Assembly (NCBI GenBank): GCA_963677815.1
Contig: OY782499.1
Span: forward strand, 248,001-312,000
Direction: 5' to 3'
Source: JAEKNW01 sp963677815
GTDB taxonomy: Bacteria; Cloacimonadota; Cloacimonadia; Cloacimonadales; JAFGVF01
DNA length: 64,000 nt
Shown: in pieces, positions 7,873 to 17,203 of the stretch
How the letters are laid out: the number at the start of each line of letters is the position of its first letter
How positions within the stretch are numbered: the stretch's first letter is position 1
Program-made: the position numbers and the translations under genes
Notes under the pieces: generated by a model
Databases searched by the model: none
What the model saw: the letters and a program-made list of their open reading frames with translations, nothing else
Told to the model about the DNA's origin: nothing

Positions 7873-10800
7873 ATGAATAAAAAACTTGTTTTTTTGTTAT
7901 TGTTTTTAGTAGCAACAATGAGTATTTTTTCATTAGACTACACAATTGAACTAACAGACACTTATGGAGATGGTTGGAATGGTGGTTCTGTCACAGTTAA
8001 TGTAAACGGTTCACCAGTACTTGAAGACTTAACAATAGGAGGTGGTTCCAGTGCTTCTTATTCTTTTACTGTAGTCAGTAATGACCTCATTGAGACCAGC
8101 TATACAGCTGGTAGTTGGTCTACTGAAAATGAATATCAAATTTTAAATGAAAATAATGAAGTAGTTGCTGAATCAGGGCAAGGAGGAGCTACACCTGGAA
8201 ATGTAAGTTACACTGTACCTCAAGTTATTGAAGGAACTCCTGATGCGCCTACTTTAACTTCACCAGTTGATGGAAGCAACAATATAGCAGTTGCAAGTAA
8301 TTTGGAATGGACAATTGGTGAGAACACTAACACAGTAACATTATATCTTGCTGATAATGCAGAATTTACTAATGCTATAATTATGGAGGAAAATGCAACA
8401 TCCCCATACAGTTATAGTGGACTTGAAACAGGTACCTTATATTATTGGAAAGTAGTTGCTATTAACACTACAAATAGTCTTGAGACAGCTACTCAGGCTT
8501 CTTTCACAACGACATTATTTAGTGGAGACCAAGTAGTTTTTTCAGGTGATTATGTTGTAAATCAGGGGTTACCTATTGAACCATATTATGGCTATTCTGT
8601 TTCTCAATCTATCTACCCTGCAGATGAATTAAATATTGTGGATCATACTATTACAGAAATAACTTATCTTTTTAATCAGAACAGTGTGTTTACTGATAAC
8701 ATTATCATTTATATGGCTCATACTGAACTAACTACATTTGATAATTCTACAAGTTGGATCGATGAAGGATTGATAGAAGTATATAATGGAACATTAACAA
8801 CTTCAACTGAAGACCCAAAAATTACAATTGAACTAGACTCACCTTTTGTATATAATAATGTAGATAACCTTTTAGTATGTGTTTTTGAAACCACTAGTGG
8901 TTATCATTCAGGTTCAGATGAGTTCTTAACATTCTCAGTTGCTGAAAATAGATCAATCCACTATAAAAGTGATTCAACTAATCCTAGCATAGTTGATTGG
9001 ACTTCTTTAAGTGGAACTGCAAAAGCATATCTACCAGTTACAGCTTTTACTTTAGGTGAAATCCCTCAAAATCCAATCGCAACTCTTTCTGATACAGAAT
9101 TAGACTTTGGTACTGTAGTTTTATATGAAACAGCTAATGATATAGTATCTATTACTAATACAGGAGCAGGTACACTAAATATCACAGATATTACTATTAC
9201 TGGTACAAATTCTGAAGACTTTGATTTTGACACAGACACAGAAGGTCCTTGGGCTCTTACAACTGGACAAGAGTTAGTAATACAAGTAGATTTCACACCA
9301 CAAGCTGATGGTCCTAGATCTGCTAGTTTAGAAATAACAGATGACTTAGCTAGACAAGTTCATGAAATTGCTCTTTCAGGTACTGGTAATGATACTAATA
9401 TCTATGAAATCACTATTCCTTATTCTCAAACATTTGAAAATGAGGAAGAAATCATGGGTTGGACAAGTGTTCTTAATTCAACTTCTTCCTCTGCAACTGC
9501 TGGAAGATATAATGGTAGTGCTAATAATGGTTCTTACTCTTATAGAGTCTATAATTCTAATGATACAAATACTACAGCTGAATTAATTTCGCCACTTGTT
9601 ATTCCTGATATTAATGCTTACAGAATAAGATTCTGGGCAAAAAAATCAAGTACAAACAACACTCAACCTCTTGTTGTAGGAAAATATAATCAAGATATGA
9701 ATTCTTTTACTGCTATTAGTAGTGTTGAATTAACAACAACTTATCAAGAGTTTACTATTAATATGGTAAATTCTGCAAAAGCAAATGAAAGATTTGCCTT
9801 CCAGTTTTCATTCACTGGCACATATCAATCTATCTACATTGATGATATTATTTTAGAAGAAATCCCTCAAAATCCAATCGCAACTCTTTCTGACACAGAA
9901 TTAGACTTTGGAACAGTTGATGTAGGTGAAACAGGGAGTGATTTAGTATCTATTTCGAACTCAGGGGCAGGAACTCTGAATATCACCAGTATTGATTTTT
10001 CAGGATCAGAAGCTGGAGATTTTGCTTACCAAACAGATACTGAAGGTCCTTGGGCTCTTACAACTGGACAAGAGCTCGTAATCCAAGTAGATTTCACACC
10101 TTCAGCTGATGGCCCTAGAAGTGGAAGTTTAGATATAACGGATGACTTAGGAAGTAAGAGTAGACAGGTTAGTTCTGTAACTCTTACAGGTAACGGTTTT
10201 GTAATGCCTGTTGGAAATCATCACAATGACCCAATAATATTAACCTTAGCAGACGAAATTATCGAAAATGGTTCTACTACAATTTATGATACTTATTATG
10301 ATTTTTGTTCATCTCAAACAGTTGTCTATAAGTTATCCCTTCCTACAGAAAAACTAATGTCAGTATCTTTGGAAGGTACAGCTTGGGATACCAAACTCTA
10401 TATATTTAACTCTTATGATCAAATCGATCAAGCAACATCAGCAAACGATGCTTGGTATTATAATGATGATGAAAGTAATGCCGGACAAGGAGGTGCTAAA
10501 TCTAAATCAAGAGATAGAGCTACTTGGTCAGAAATGCTTGAAACTCTTTCTCCAGCTGGTGATTATTACATCATTGTGACAGGTTATAACACTAACAACG
10601 GTGATTATACCATGACTATTAATACATCAGACTTACCAGTTCCTGGACCTGCAACATCTCCTTCTCCTGCAAATGATGCTATTGATCAAGCTATTGATTT
10701 AACCCTTTCCTGGACTAACCCAGATTATACAGATTCAATTGATTTATATTTTGGAACTCCAGGCAGCAAGTCATTAGCAAAAGTTCTTGATAATGTCCCA

Positions 10801-12747
10801 GCCGTTGAAGAGCATGAAGTTACAGGTTTAGCTCCAAGTACAGAATACAACTGGTATGTTGTATGTAGAAACACTTCAGGTGACACACCTGCTGAAAACA
10901 TTGTAACATGGTCATTTACTACTATCGGATCAACCCCTGAAGCTGTGACCTATACAAGTCCTACTGATGCTGCTACTGACATTGAACTCAATAGTAGTTT
11001 AACCTGGCAAAGTTCAGCTAATGCAAGTGGCTATAAAGTATATCTTTCTGAAGATAATACTTTCACAGGTATCACTCCTGTAGAACATGCAACTACTTCT
11101 TATGCTCTCTCAGGTTTAGACTACGAAACTACCTACTACTGGAAAGTTGTTCCTTATAATATAGTGGGAGATGCAACTGATGGTATCTTAGTTTGGTCAT
11201 TTACTACTATTCCTGATCCAACTATTCCAATGCCTGTAACAATCGACTTCGAAGGTTCTACTGCTAATCCTGCAGCTATCACCTTAGAAAACTTCTTAAT
11301 AGGAACAAATCAACATAATACTACTGGTAATGTTATGTATAAGAATATCTATAGCTCTTCATCAAATGGATATATCCAGTTCCAATCTATGAATAATATT
11401 ACAGCTACTTCTGTGATTGCTTTAGATTATAGATTAACATTATGGTCTGCTGGTACTGTCGGTATCACTTCTGTTGACGGACATGACTACTTAACTATCT
11501 ATGCTTCTACTGATGGAGGAGCAACATTTAATGTAGTTGATACAATCAATGGCACAGATCATGTTGATACTGCTGATTTCACAACCTTTACAGCTGATAT
11601 CTCTGCTTATGCTGGTCAATCAGTTATCTTCAGATTTGAAATGACAGATGATGAAGTTCATGATTCCTGGTTTGATATTGATAACATTCACTTCGGAAAT
11701 GCTCCTCAAGTAACTATCAATCCTGGTGATGGTTCACCATCAGATCCTATAGTTTTAGAGGATGAAAATGTTGAGCTAGAATTCACTTCTCCAAATCCTG
11801 CAGGATTTTCTCTTCAGATCATAATGATTCCTTCTATCCCATCTAATAATAGTGGATTACCTGCAAGTATGGAATCATTCCTATCAAGGACTTGGAGAGT
11901 AATATCTTCTGTAGAAAACCCAGGAACCTATAATATTACTTTTGATTTAGCTGGATTAGGAATCACTAACTATGGTTTAGTCAGATTCTTTAAGAGAGCT
12001 GATAGTTCTCAAGCATGGGAAGATGTAATTAACTTAGGTGCTAGCTTGGCTTGGAACGGAAGTAAAGTAACTATTTCAGGTTTAGATTCTTTCTCAGAAT
12101 TTGTCCCTGGTATAGATGAAACACTTCCTGTAACCTTGGCTTCATTTAATGCTGTTCAGACTACTAATAAATTTGCTCAGATAAACTGGGTAACAGCATC
12201 TGAATCAGAAGTTAATGGTTATAATCTCTTTAGAGGAGAAAATGATAATCAAGACCAAGCCTTAAGAGTTACTGCAACTATGATTGAAGCAAGTAATTCA
12301 CCTACAGGTGCAAGTTATTCATTTATTGATGATGAAGTTGAGATGAATTCAAGCTATTACTATTGGTTACAAACTATTGATTTTGATGGAACTTCTGAAA
12401 TGTTTGGTCCAATAACAATTAAAATATCTGAAGATAATAACCATGATATTGAAGAAATACTTCTTGGAACTCAGCTTTTAGGAAACTATCCAAATCCATT
12501 TAACCCTTCTACTACTATATCTTTCTCAGTTGCTCAACCACAAGTAGTAACAATTGATGTTTATAACATTAAAGGACAGTTAGTAAGGAGAGTATTTAAC
12601 GGCAAAATCGAAACACCTAATATCAAACAAAGTGTTGTTTGGAATGGTAAGGATAGCGATAATAAAGATGTTGCATCTGGAATTTATTTCACTGTTATGA
12701 AAACAGGAAACAAGAGCTTTACTAATAAGGCAATTCTTATGAAATAA
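7873..12747 (+). CDS. Large secreted multidomain protein with FlgD-like C-terminal sorting domain
   Basis: A signal peptide (MNKKLVFLLLFLVATMSIFS) starts this 1624-residue protein; GGAG precedes the ATG. Visible modules, roughly in order: an N-terminal sandwich (TDTYGDGWNGGSV, 25-118), a fibronectin-like domain (125-215), a domain shared with the protein at 53937 (219-395), two HYDIN/ASPM-type Ig domains (396-507 and 663-775) with a jelly-roll between them, a pre-peptidase-C-like domain (780-920), two fibronectin-like domains (925-1115) and another jelly-roll (1120-1280). The end (about 1536-1624) is the FlgD-like sorting domain with NYPNPFNPSTTI and GIYFTVMKTG, which type IX-like systems use for export and anchoring. 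No catalytic domain is recognised. It is probably a surface adhesin or structural protein. The gene stands alone, with its own promoter and terminator. Confidence 0.88.
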   Translation: MNKKLVFLLLFLVATMSIFSLDYTIELTDTYGDGWNGGSVTVNVNGSPVLEDLTIGGGSSASYSFTVVSNDLIETSYTAGSWSTENEYQILNENNEVVAESGQGGATPGNVSYTVPQVIEGTPDAPTLTSPVDGSNNIAVASNLEWTIGENTNTVTLYLADNAEFTNAIIMEENATSPYSYSGLETGTLYYWKVVAINTTNSLETATQASFTTTLFSGDQVVFSGDYVVNQGLPIEPYYGYSVSQSIYPADELNIVDHTITEITYLFNQNSVFTDNIIIYMAHTELTTFDNSTSWIDEGLIEVYNGTLTTSTEDPKITIELDSPFVYNNVDNLLVCVFETTSGYHSGSDEFLTFSVAENRSIHYKSDSTNPSIVDWTSLSGTAKAYLPVTAFTLGEIPQNPIATLSDTELDFGTVVLYETANDIVSITNTGAGTLNITDITITGTNSEDFDFDTDTEGPWALTTGQELVIQVDFTPQADGPRSASLEITDDLARQVHEIALSGTGNDTNIYEITIPYSQTFENEEEIMGWTSVLNSTSSSATAGRYNGSANNGSYSYRVYNSNDTNTTAELISPLVIPDINAYRIRFWAKKSSTNNTQPLVVGKYNQDMNSFTAISSVELTTTYQEFTINMVNSAKANERFAFQFSFTGTYQSIYIDDIILEEIPQNPIATLSDTELDFGTVDVGETGSDLVSISNSGAGTLNITSIDFSGSEAGDFAYQTDTEGPWALTTGQELVIQVDFTPSADGPRSGSLDITDDLGSKSRQVSSVTLTGNGFVMPVGNHHNDPIILTLADEIIENGSTTIYDTYYDFCSSQTVVYKLSLPTEKLMSVSLEGTAWDTKLYIFNSYDQIDQATSANDAWYYNDDESNAGQGGAKSKSRDRATWSEMLETLSPAGDYYIIVTGYNTNNGDYTMTINTSDLPVPGPATSPSPANDAIDQAIDLTLSWTNPDYTDSIDLYFGTPGSKSLAKVLDNVPAVEEHEVTGLAPSTEYNWYVVCRNTSGDTPAENIVTWSFTTIGSTPEAVTYTSPTDAATDIELNSSLTWQSSANASGYKVYLSEDNTFTGITPVEHATTSYALSGLDYETTYYWKVVPYNIVGDATDGILVWSFTTIPDPTIPMPVTIDFEGSTANPAAITLENFLIGTNQHNTTGNVMYKNIYSSSSNGYIQFQSMNNITATSVIALDYRLTLWSAGTVGITSVDGHDYLTIYASTDGGATFNVVDTINGTDHVDTADFTTFTADISAYAGQSVIFRFEMTDDEVHDSWFDIDNIHFGNAPQVTINPGDGSPSDPIVLEDENVELEFTSPNPAGFSLQIIMIPSIPSNNSGLPASMESFLSRTWRVISSVENPGTYNITFDLAGLGITNYGLVRFFKRADSSQAWEDVINLGASLAWNGSKVTISGLDSFSEFVPGIDETLPVTLASFNAVQTTNKFAQINWVTASESEVNGYNLFRGENDNQDQALRVTATMIEASNSPTGASYSFIDDEVEMNSSYYYWLQTIDFDGTSEMFGPITIKISEDNNHDIEEILLGTQLLGNYPNPFNPSTTISFSVAQPQVVTIDVYNIKGQLVRRVFNGKIETPNIKQSVVWNGKDSDNKDVASGIYFTVMKTGNKSFTNKAILMK
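9058..10200 (+). repeat. Internal 801-bp-period duplication of HYDIN-type modules
   Basis: DNA starting at 9058 recurs almost unchanged at 9859: both encode EIPQNPIATLSDTELDFGTV and, later, TEGPWALTTGQELVIQVDFT. The period, 801 bases or 267 codons, keeps frame. The borders and the GPWALTT segment are nearly identical, while the parts between have diverged. Confidence 0.8.
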
Positions 12748-12930
12748 TTGAACTTAACCCAGATGGTGCAGTAGAGCTTTAGAGAAGAGTGCAGATTCTT
12801 TTAGCAAAATAGCTTACAGAATTCGGACGCATATAATATATATATTCGGAGAAATTATGGAAGTTACTTTTGCAGAATAATATTGTGCTATTCACAAAGG
12901 TCTACTGCATTATTTGGTTAAACTTAACAT
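12746..12930. repeat. Imperfect 35-bp inverted repeat flanking about 115 bp
   Basis: 12746-12780 and 12896-12930 are inverted copies that match at about 25 of 35 positions, including TGCAGTAGA. The structure lies between the stop codon of the secreted-protein gene and its terminator. It may be a long hairpin in the 3' untranslated region or a worn miniature mobile element. Confidence 0.45.
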
Positions 12931-12937
12931 AAAAGTA

Positions 12938-12963
12938 AGCCCTGCGATTGCAGGGCTTTTTTT
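12938..12963 (+). terminator. Rho-independent terminator after the 7873 gene
   Basis: AGCCCTGC (12938-12945) pairs with GCAGGGCT (12950-12957) around a GATT loop and runs into seven T bases. It lies between convergent genes; the opposite strand has a weaker T-rich tail that may also serve guaA. Confidence 0.9.
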
Positions 12964-12990
12964 CTTAAACTATATTATATTATTAATTTT

Positions 12991-14526
12991 CTATTCCCAT
13001 TCTATTGTTGCAGGTGGTTTTGAGCTTATATCATAAACAACTCGATTAACTCCTCTCACCTCATTAATGATTCTATTTGAAACTCTTTTTAAGAATTCAT
13101 AAGGAAGTTCAGTCCAATCAGCAGTCATACCATCAGAAGAATTTACTGCTCTTAATGCACAGACATTTTCATAAGTTCTTTCATCACCCATAACACCAAC
13201 AGATTGTATTGGTAACAAGACAGCAAATGCCTGCCAAGTCTTATTATATAAATCTTTATCTCTAAGTTCTGAGATAAATATGTGGTCTATATTCTGTAAT
13301 AATTGAACCTTCTCAGGAGTAATATCACTGATAATTCTAACAGCTAAACCAGGTCCTGGGAAAGGATGTCTATCAACTAGAGTATTACCTAAACCAAGCT
13401 CTCTTCCCACATTACGAACTTCATCTTTGAAGAGTTCTCTAAGAGGTTCTACTAATTCCATATTCATTTTTTCGGGTAAACCACCCACATTATGATGTGA
13501 TTTAATAGTAGCTGATGGACCTTTAAAAGAAACACTTTCAATTACATCTGGATAAAGAGTACCCTGTGCTAGGAATTTTGCTTTTGGGAATTTTTTTGCT
13601 TCTCTATCGAATATTTCAATAAAAGTATTACCAATTATCTTCCTCTTTTGTTCAGGGTCAACTACTCCAGCTAGTTTTGACAAGAAAATATCTCCTGCTC
13701 TGACTGTATTGAGTTTAATACCGAAACCTTCACCAAAGATTCTTTCTACCTCTTCAACTTCATTTTTCCTAAGAAGTCCATTATCAACAAAAATTGGTAT
13801 TAAATTATCTCCAATAGCTTTATAAAGAAGGGCACAAGCCACAGAAGAATCTACTCCGCCTGATAAACCTAAAATTACCTGATTATCTCCTACTTGTTCT
13901 TTAATTTGGGCAATAGCACCTTCAATGTAAGAAATTGATGTCCAATCTTTCTTAAAACCTACTAAATCAATAAAATTATTAAGCATCTTATAGCCATTTT
14001 CTGTATGAACAACCTCTGGGTGGAATTGCAAGCAATATAGAGATTTATTCTTATGTTTAATAGCTCCATATTCACAATTATCTGAATAAGCTAATCTTTC
14101 GAATTCTTCGCTAATATTATGGACTTTATCTCCATGACTCATCCAAACAATCTCTTCCTCAGCTAATCCTTTAAAGATGTTATCATGATTGATTATCTTA
14201 AGTTTTGCATAACCAAATTCACGCTCGTTTGACTTATCAACTTTATAACCTGATAAATGAGCTATCAATTGCATTCCATAACATACAGCAAACATTGGAA
14301 GATCTAATTCTAAAATTCTTTTGTCCGGAATAGGAGCATCCTCTGCATATACACTGTAAGGGCTTCCTGAAAGAATTATCGCCTTGGGCTTCTTTTCTAA
14401 AACTTCTTGATAGGATATATTGAAAGGAACTATCTCACAATATACTTTCATTTTTCTGATTTGTTTAGCTATCAATTGGGTGTATTGAGACCCAAAATCT
14501 AATATCAAAAGCAACTCATGATTCAT
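12991..14526 (-). CDS. guaA: GMP synthase (glutamine-hydrolysing)
   Basis: The enzyme makes GMP from XMP, ATP and glutamine, the last step of guanine nucleotide synthesis. The N-terminal class I glutaminase domain shows the triad Cys82 (AVCYGMQL) with His169 and Glu171 (QFHPEVV). The ATP-pyrophosphatase P-loop is SGGVDSS at 222-228. The C-terminal dimerisation domain ends in the usual KPPATIEWE. At 511 residues it is full length. It is the last gene of a leftward run (PP-loop enzyme, hydrolase, guaA) with a 25-base gap before it. AGGAG precedes the ATG. Confidence 0.98.
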   Translation of the reverse strand: MNHELLLILDFGSQYTQLIAKQIRKMKVYCEIVPFNISYQEVLEKKPKAIILSGSPYSVYAEDAPIPDKRILELDLPMFAVCYGMQLIAHLSGYKVDKSNEREFGYAKLKIINHDNIFKGLAEEEIVWMSHGDKVHNISEEFERLAYSDNCEYGAIKHKNKSLYCLQFHPEVVHTENGYKMLNNFIDLVGFKKDWTSISYIEGAIAQIKEQVGDNQVILGLSGGVDSSVACALLYKAIGDNLIPIFVDNGLLRKNEVEEVERIFGEGFGIKLNTVRAGDIFLSKLAGVVDPEQKRKIIGNTFIEIFDREAKKFPKAKFLAQGTLYPDVIESVSFKGPSATIKSHHNVGGLPEKMNMELVEPLRELFKDEVRNVGRELGLGNTLVDRHPFPGPGLAVRIISDITPEKVQLLQNIDHIFISELRDKDLYNKTWQAFAVLLPIQSVGVMGDERTYENVCALRAVNSSDGMTADWTELPYEFLKRVSNRIINEVRGVNRVVYDISSKPPATIEWE

Positions 14527-14551
14527 CTATATTCTCCTGTTAATTAAATTA

Positions 14552-15190
14552 CTATATTCTTGAAGCCAAGCCTATAAAAGGATTTTCTAACTTTTCTCTA
14601 TCTATTGAAGTGAAACCACCATGTCCTGGAATAACAATTGTCTCATCTGGGAGGACAAAAAGCTTATCCTTGATAGAATTTTCTAGTTTTTCAAAAGAAC
14701 CACCTGGGAAATCAGTTCTTCCTACACTTAACTGAAAAAGAGTATCTCCACTTATTAAAATACCTTGTCCATATAAGGAAATTCCACCCTCTGTATGACC
14801 TGGTGTATGAATTACTTTTAAATCTATCTTACCTAGTTTTACAATATCTCCCTCTTGCAAAATGACATCTGCAGCAGGAGATACTATATCTTGCCCCATA
14901 AAAGCACTTAAATTCTTCTTACTATCAATAAGTTTATCTTTATCAGCTTGATGAATCAGGATAGGACAAGCAAATTTACTCTTAAAATATTCATTGCCAC
15001 CAATGTGATCAGCATGTCCATGAGTATTAAGAATAGCTGTTACTTTTAAATTCATTTTAACTATTTCTTTGTAAAGGACATCAGAGGGGCTACCTGGATC
15101 TATCAAAATAGCTTCTTTACTTTCCTCATCCCATACTAATATGGTATTAGTTCCATATTCTGGTAAAATATTATAAACTTTATATTTCAT
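14552..15190 (-). CDS. Metallo-beta-lactamase-fold hydrolase (glyoxalase II-like)
   Basis: At 212 residues this has the size of the short glyoxalase II-like enzymes. It carries the metal motif THGHADH (His57, His59, Asp61, His62), then HTPGHTEGG, SGDTLF and IPGHGG, giving the full set of ligands for two metals. Such proteins hydrolyse thioesters such as S-lactoylglutathione, or act as persulfide dioxygenases; the substrate cannot be read from the sequence. It lies nine bases after the PP-loop enzyme, so the two are probably co-transcribed and the pairing with a sulfur-transfer enzyme may matter. Confidence 0.9.
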   Translation of the reverse strand: MKYKVYNILPEYGTNTILVWDEESKEAILIDPGSPSDVLYKEIVKMNLKVTAILNTHGHADHIGGNEYFKSKFACPILIHQADKDKLIDSKKNLSAFMGQDIVSPAADVILQEGDIVKLGKIDLKVIHTPGHTEGGISLYGQGILISGDTLFQLSVGRTDFPGGSFEKLENSIKDKLFVLPDETIVIPGHGGFTSIDREKLENPFIGLASRI

Positions 15191-15199
15191 TATTTCCCT

Positions 15200-16189
15200 C
15201 TATCTATTAATTAACATTTTATCCAACTCTTCCCTAGGAAGAGGTGAAACTTCAAAACTTGTGTTTAAATTAAACTTTCTGCCGTATTCTACCTTTGCAG
15301 TAGGACTTTTCAATTTATTGATATAAGTAAGTATGACTCTTCCTGCTATCTTTAACTCAGCGTCGGAAACATCCTCGCCTAAGATAACTCCTAATGGACC
15401 TGCTATATCAGAAGCTTTAATGACTATTTCATCAGCAAGTTTTGGGGTAATATAATCGCTTTCAAATCTTGTTCGAGTAACTATTAGAAGAAGCTTTTCA
15501 GATATTCTAACCCTTCTTCCTTGTTGAAGAAAACGAAGATAGTAAGGAGTTAATTGGTCATGTTTAAGTAAATCTGCAACCTTCTGTGACACCTGTTTAT
15601 CTGTAAGTAAACATCCCCCACCTGGCATTTCGAAATCCTTAAGTCCATACTCTTCAGCCAAGGCTAACTGACGATATCTTCCTCTTCCATGAATATCCAG
15701 TAATTCATCCTTATCAACCCAACCTTCTGTTATTGGCTTGGTATCTGTTAAGTATTTCTGACAAAGAGGTCTCACTAATAGCTCCTTAACTCCACTCAAT
15801 TTAGCTACTGCATTCATAGAGTCTGGTCTTTGAGACATAGGTCTCTGCCCCATAACTTCTCCTGATATTATGAAATCTGCTTGAAATTTCTCTAACATTT
15901 CTGCAGCCTTACGAAACATTAATCCGTGACAATCAATACATGGATTCATGTGTTTACCAAAACCATATCTTGGATTCTTCAAAACTTCAATCAAATCTGA
16001 AGTAATATCAATAACTTCTATCTTTATTCCTGCAACTTTTGCTGCATGTTTTGCTTTATTAGCTGGATAAAAAGGACTCTCGAAAAATATAGGCACGACT
16101 TCATATCCTAATTTTTGCATGTGCAATACAGCTAAAATGCTATCTAATCCCCCTGAAAAAAGGGCTATTGCTTTGTGTTTCCTAATCAT
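15200..16189 (-). CDS. ThiI/MnmA-like PP-loop tRNA thiolation enzyme
   Basis: The PP-loop motif SGGLDS is at residues 12-17 of 329, after a short N-terminus. A CIDC pair (Cys84, Cys87) and Cys193 (GGGCLLT) are likely sulfur-handling residues. The N-terminal 200 residues match a ThiI-related family often annotated as tRNA 4-thiouridine synthase or tRNA methylaminomethyl-2-thiouridine enzyme. No THUMP domain is present, unlike classical ThiI. The last 120 residues look like the NFACT-R-type RNA-binding extension known in this family. It is probably the first gene of the operon ending in guaA. The general class is sure; the modified nucleotide is not. Confidence 0.8.
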   Translation of the reverse strand: MIRKHKAIALFSGGLDSILAVLHMQKLGYEVVPIFFESPFYPANKAKHAAKVAGIKIEVIDITSDLIEVLKNPRYGFGKHMNPCIDCHGLMFRKAAEMLEKFQADFIISGEVMGQRPMSQRPDSMNAVAKLSGVKELLVRPLCQKYLTDTKPITEGWVDKDELLDIHGRGRYRQLALAEEYGLKDFEMPGGGCLLTDKQVSQKVADLLKHDQLTPYYLRFLQQGRRVRISEKLLLIVTRTRFESDYITPKLADEIVIKASDIAGPLGVILGEDVSDAELKIAGRVILTYINKLKSPTAKVEYGRKFNLNTSFEVSPLPREELDKMLINR

Positions 16190-16257
16190 TAAGTCTCCTA
16201 TATAAGGTTCATAGTTTTTATCTATTATTAACTGACAACTTTTATCTTATGAAATTT

Positions 16258-16288
16258 TGTCAAGAACATAAACGAATTTTTCTTGACA
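16258..16288. promoter_or_regulatory. Divergent -35 boxes forming an inverted repeat between the thiI-like operon and tetR
   Basis: TGTCAAGAA (16258-16266) and TTCTTGACA (16280-16288) are perfect 9-bp inverted copies 13 bases apart. Each contains a TTGACA reading outward: left toward the PP-loop gene and right toward tetR. They may be two promoters back to back, or a TetR operator that overlaps both. The -10 boxes are not clear. Confidence 0.4.
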
Positions 16289-16396
16289 GTTCCATACCTT
16301 TTAAAATATTTTAAACTATGGGTTTATTAATCAAGTCAACCCGTGAATTTATATGATAAGTAATGAATATTAAGCTAATATAAAAAGGAAGTAACA

Positions 16397-17056
16397 ATGG
16401 CAAAAGGAATGTCAGAAAGAAAACAAAGAGAATTTGAATTAAGACGAAATTTTATTATAGATAATGCAGAAAAGCTCTTTTATGAATTTGGTTATGAAAC
16501 TGTAACACTTAATCAACTAGCAGATGCTGTGCATTATACCAAGGCAACACTATATACTTATTTATCTTGTAAAGACGAAATTTACTTAGAAGTTTATTGC
16601 CGTGGTTTCGAAAAAAGAACTGAATACCTATATCAAAATATGAAACACTGTGATACTGGATTTGAAGAAATTAAAAACTTCGGTATCGCCTATTTCAACT
16701 TTTATAAAGAAAACCCTGAAATCCTTTTCCATCAACAATACTTAGACTTTCGTCCTCTAGAATTTGATAAACTTCCTCAACATCTAGTTGACCGATTCAT
16801 GAAGCTTAATGATAAATCATCTAAACTCATCATAGATGCCTTACAAAAAGGGATTGATGACGGTTCAATTAAGTCAGATTTAAAAATAGATTATTTCCTA
16901 GGCCAACTAGTTCTTACCCTCAGAGCCTGTGCCTCTGCAGTTGTTAACCACAAACGAACTGTTCTGAATCAACCATTTTCAGATGAAACAAATACTAATT
17001 GGTATCACAGCTACCTAAATCTCATTTTGGAAGCTATCAAGGGTAACATCAAGTAA
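16397..17056 (+). CDS. TetR/AcrR-family transcriptional regulator
   Basis: The N-terminal 70 residues form a typical TetR DNA-binding domain: IIDNAEKLFYEFGYETVTL then QLADAVHYTKATLYTYLSCK, the helix-turn-helix and YxYF-type ending. The C-terminal ligand-binding part (75-219) is unlike any family I can name. The whole is 219 residues, a normal size. GGAAG lies seven bases before the ATG. It stands divergent to the thiI-like operon and convergent with the FKBP gene, so autoregulation or control of the divergent operon is possible. No efflux pump is adjacent. Confidence 0.92.
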   Translation: MAKGMSERKQREFELRRNFIIDNAEKLFYEFGYETVTLNQLADAVHYTKATLYTYLSCKDEIYLEVYCRGFEKRTEYLYQNMKHCDTGFEEIKNFGIAYFNFYKENPEILFHQQYLDFRPLEFDKLPQHLVDRFMKLNDKSSKLIIDALQKGIDDGSIKSDLKIDYFLGQLVLTLRACASAVVNHKRTVLNQPFSDETNTNWYHSYLNLILEAIKGNIK

Positions 17057-17074
17057 TTTCACTCTTTGATATTC

Positions 17075-17132
17075 CTTGATTGTTAGTCACTCTATTAATT
17101 CTCAATTACTTATAGAGAGACTAACAATCAAG
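17075..17132. repeat. Palindromic element, CTTGATTGTTA family, copy 1
   Basis: CTTGATTGTTAGTCACTCT (17075-17093) is an inverted copy of 17114-17132 with one mismatch; the loop is 20 bases. It lies between the convergent tetR and FKBP genes. Related elements are at 29860-29921 and 49416-49473. Confidence 0.85.
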
Positions 17133-17170
17133 CATATATATTAATAGCCTAACTAGAATATATATAAAAA

Positions 17171-17203
17171 AAACCTTGTCTGACAGACAAGGTTTAATAT
17201 TTT
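17171..17203. terminator. Bidirectional terminator between tetR and the FKBP gene
   Basis: AAACCTTGTC (17171-17180) pairs with GACAAGGTTT (17186-17195) around TGACA. On the minus strand it is followed by eight T bases, which suits the FKBP gene; on the plus strand by AATATTTTTT. Confidence 0.88.
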
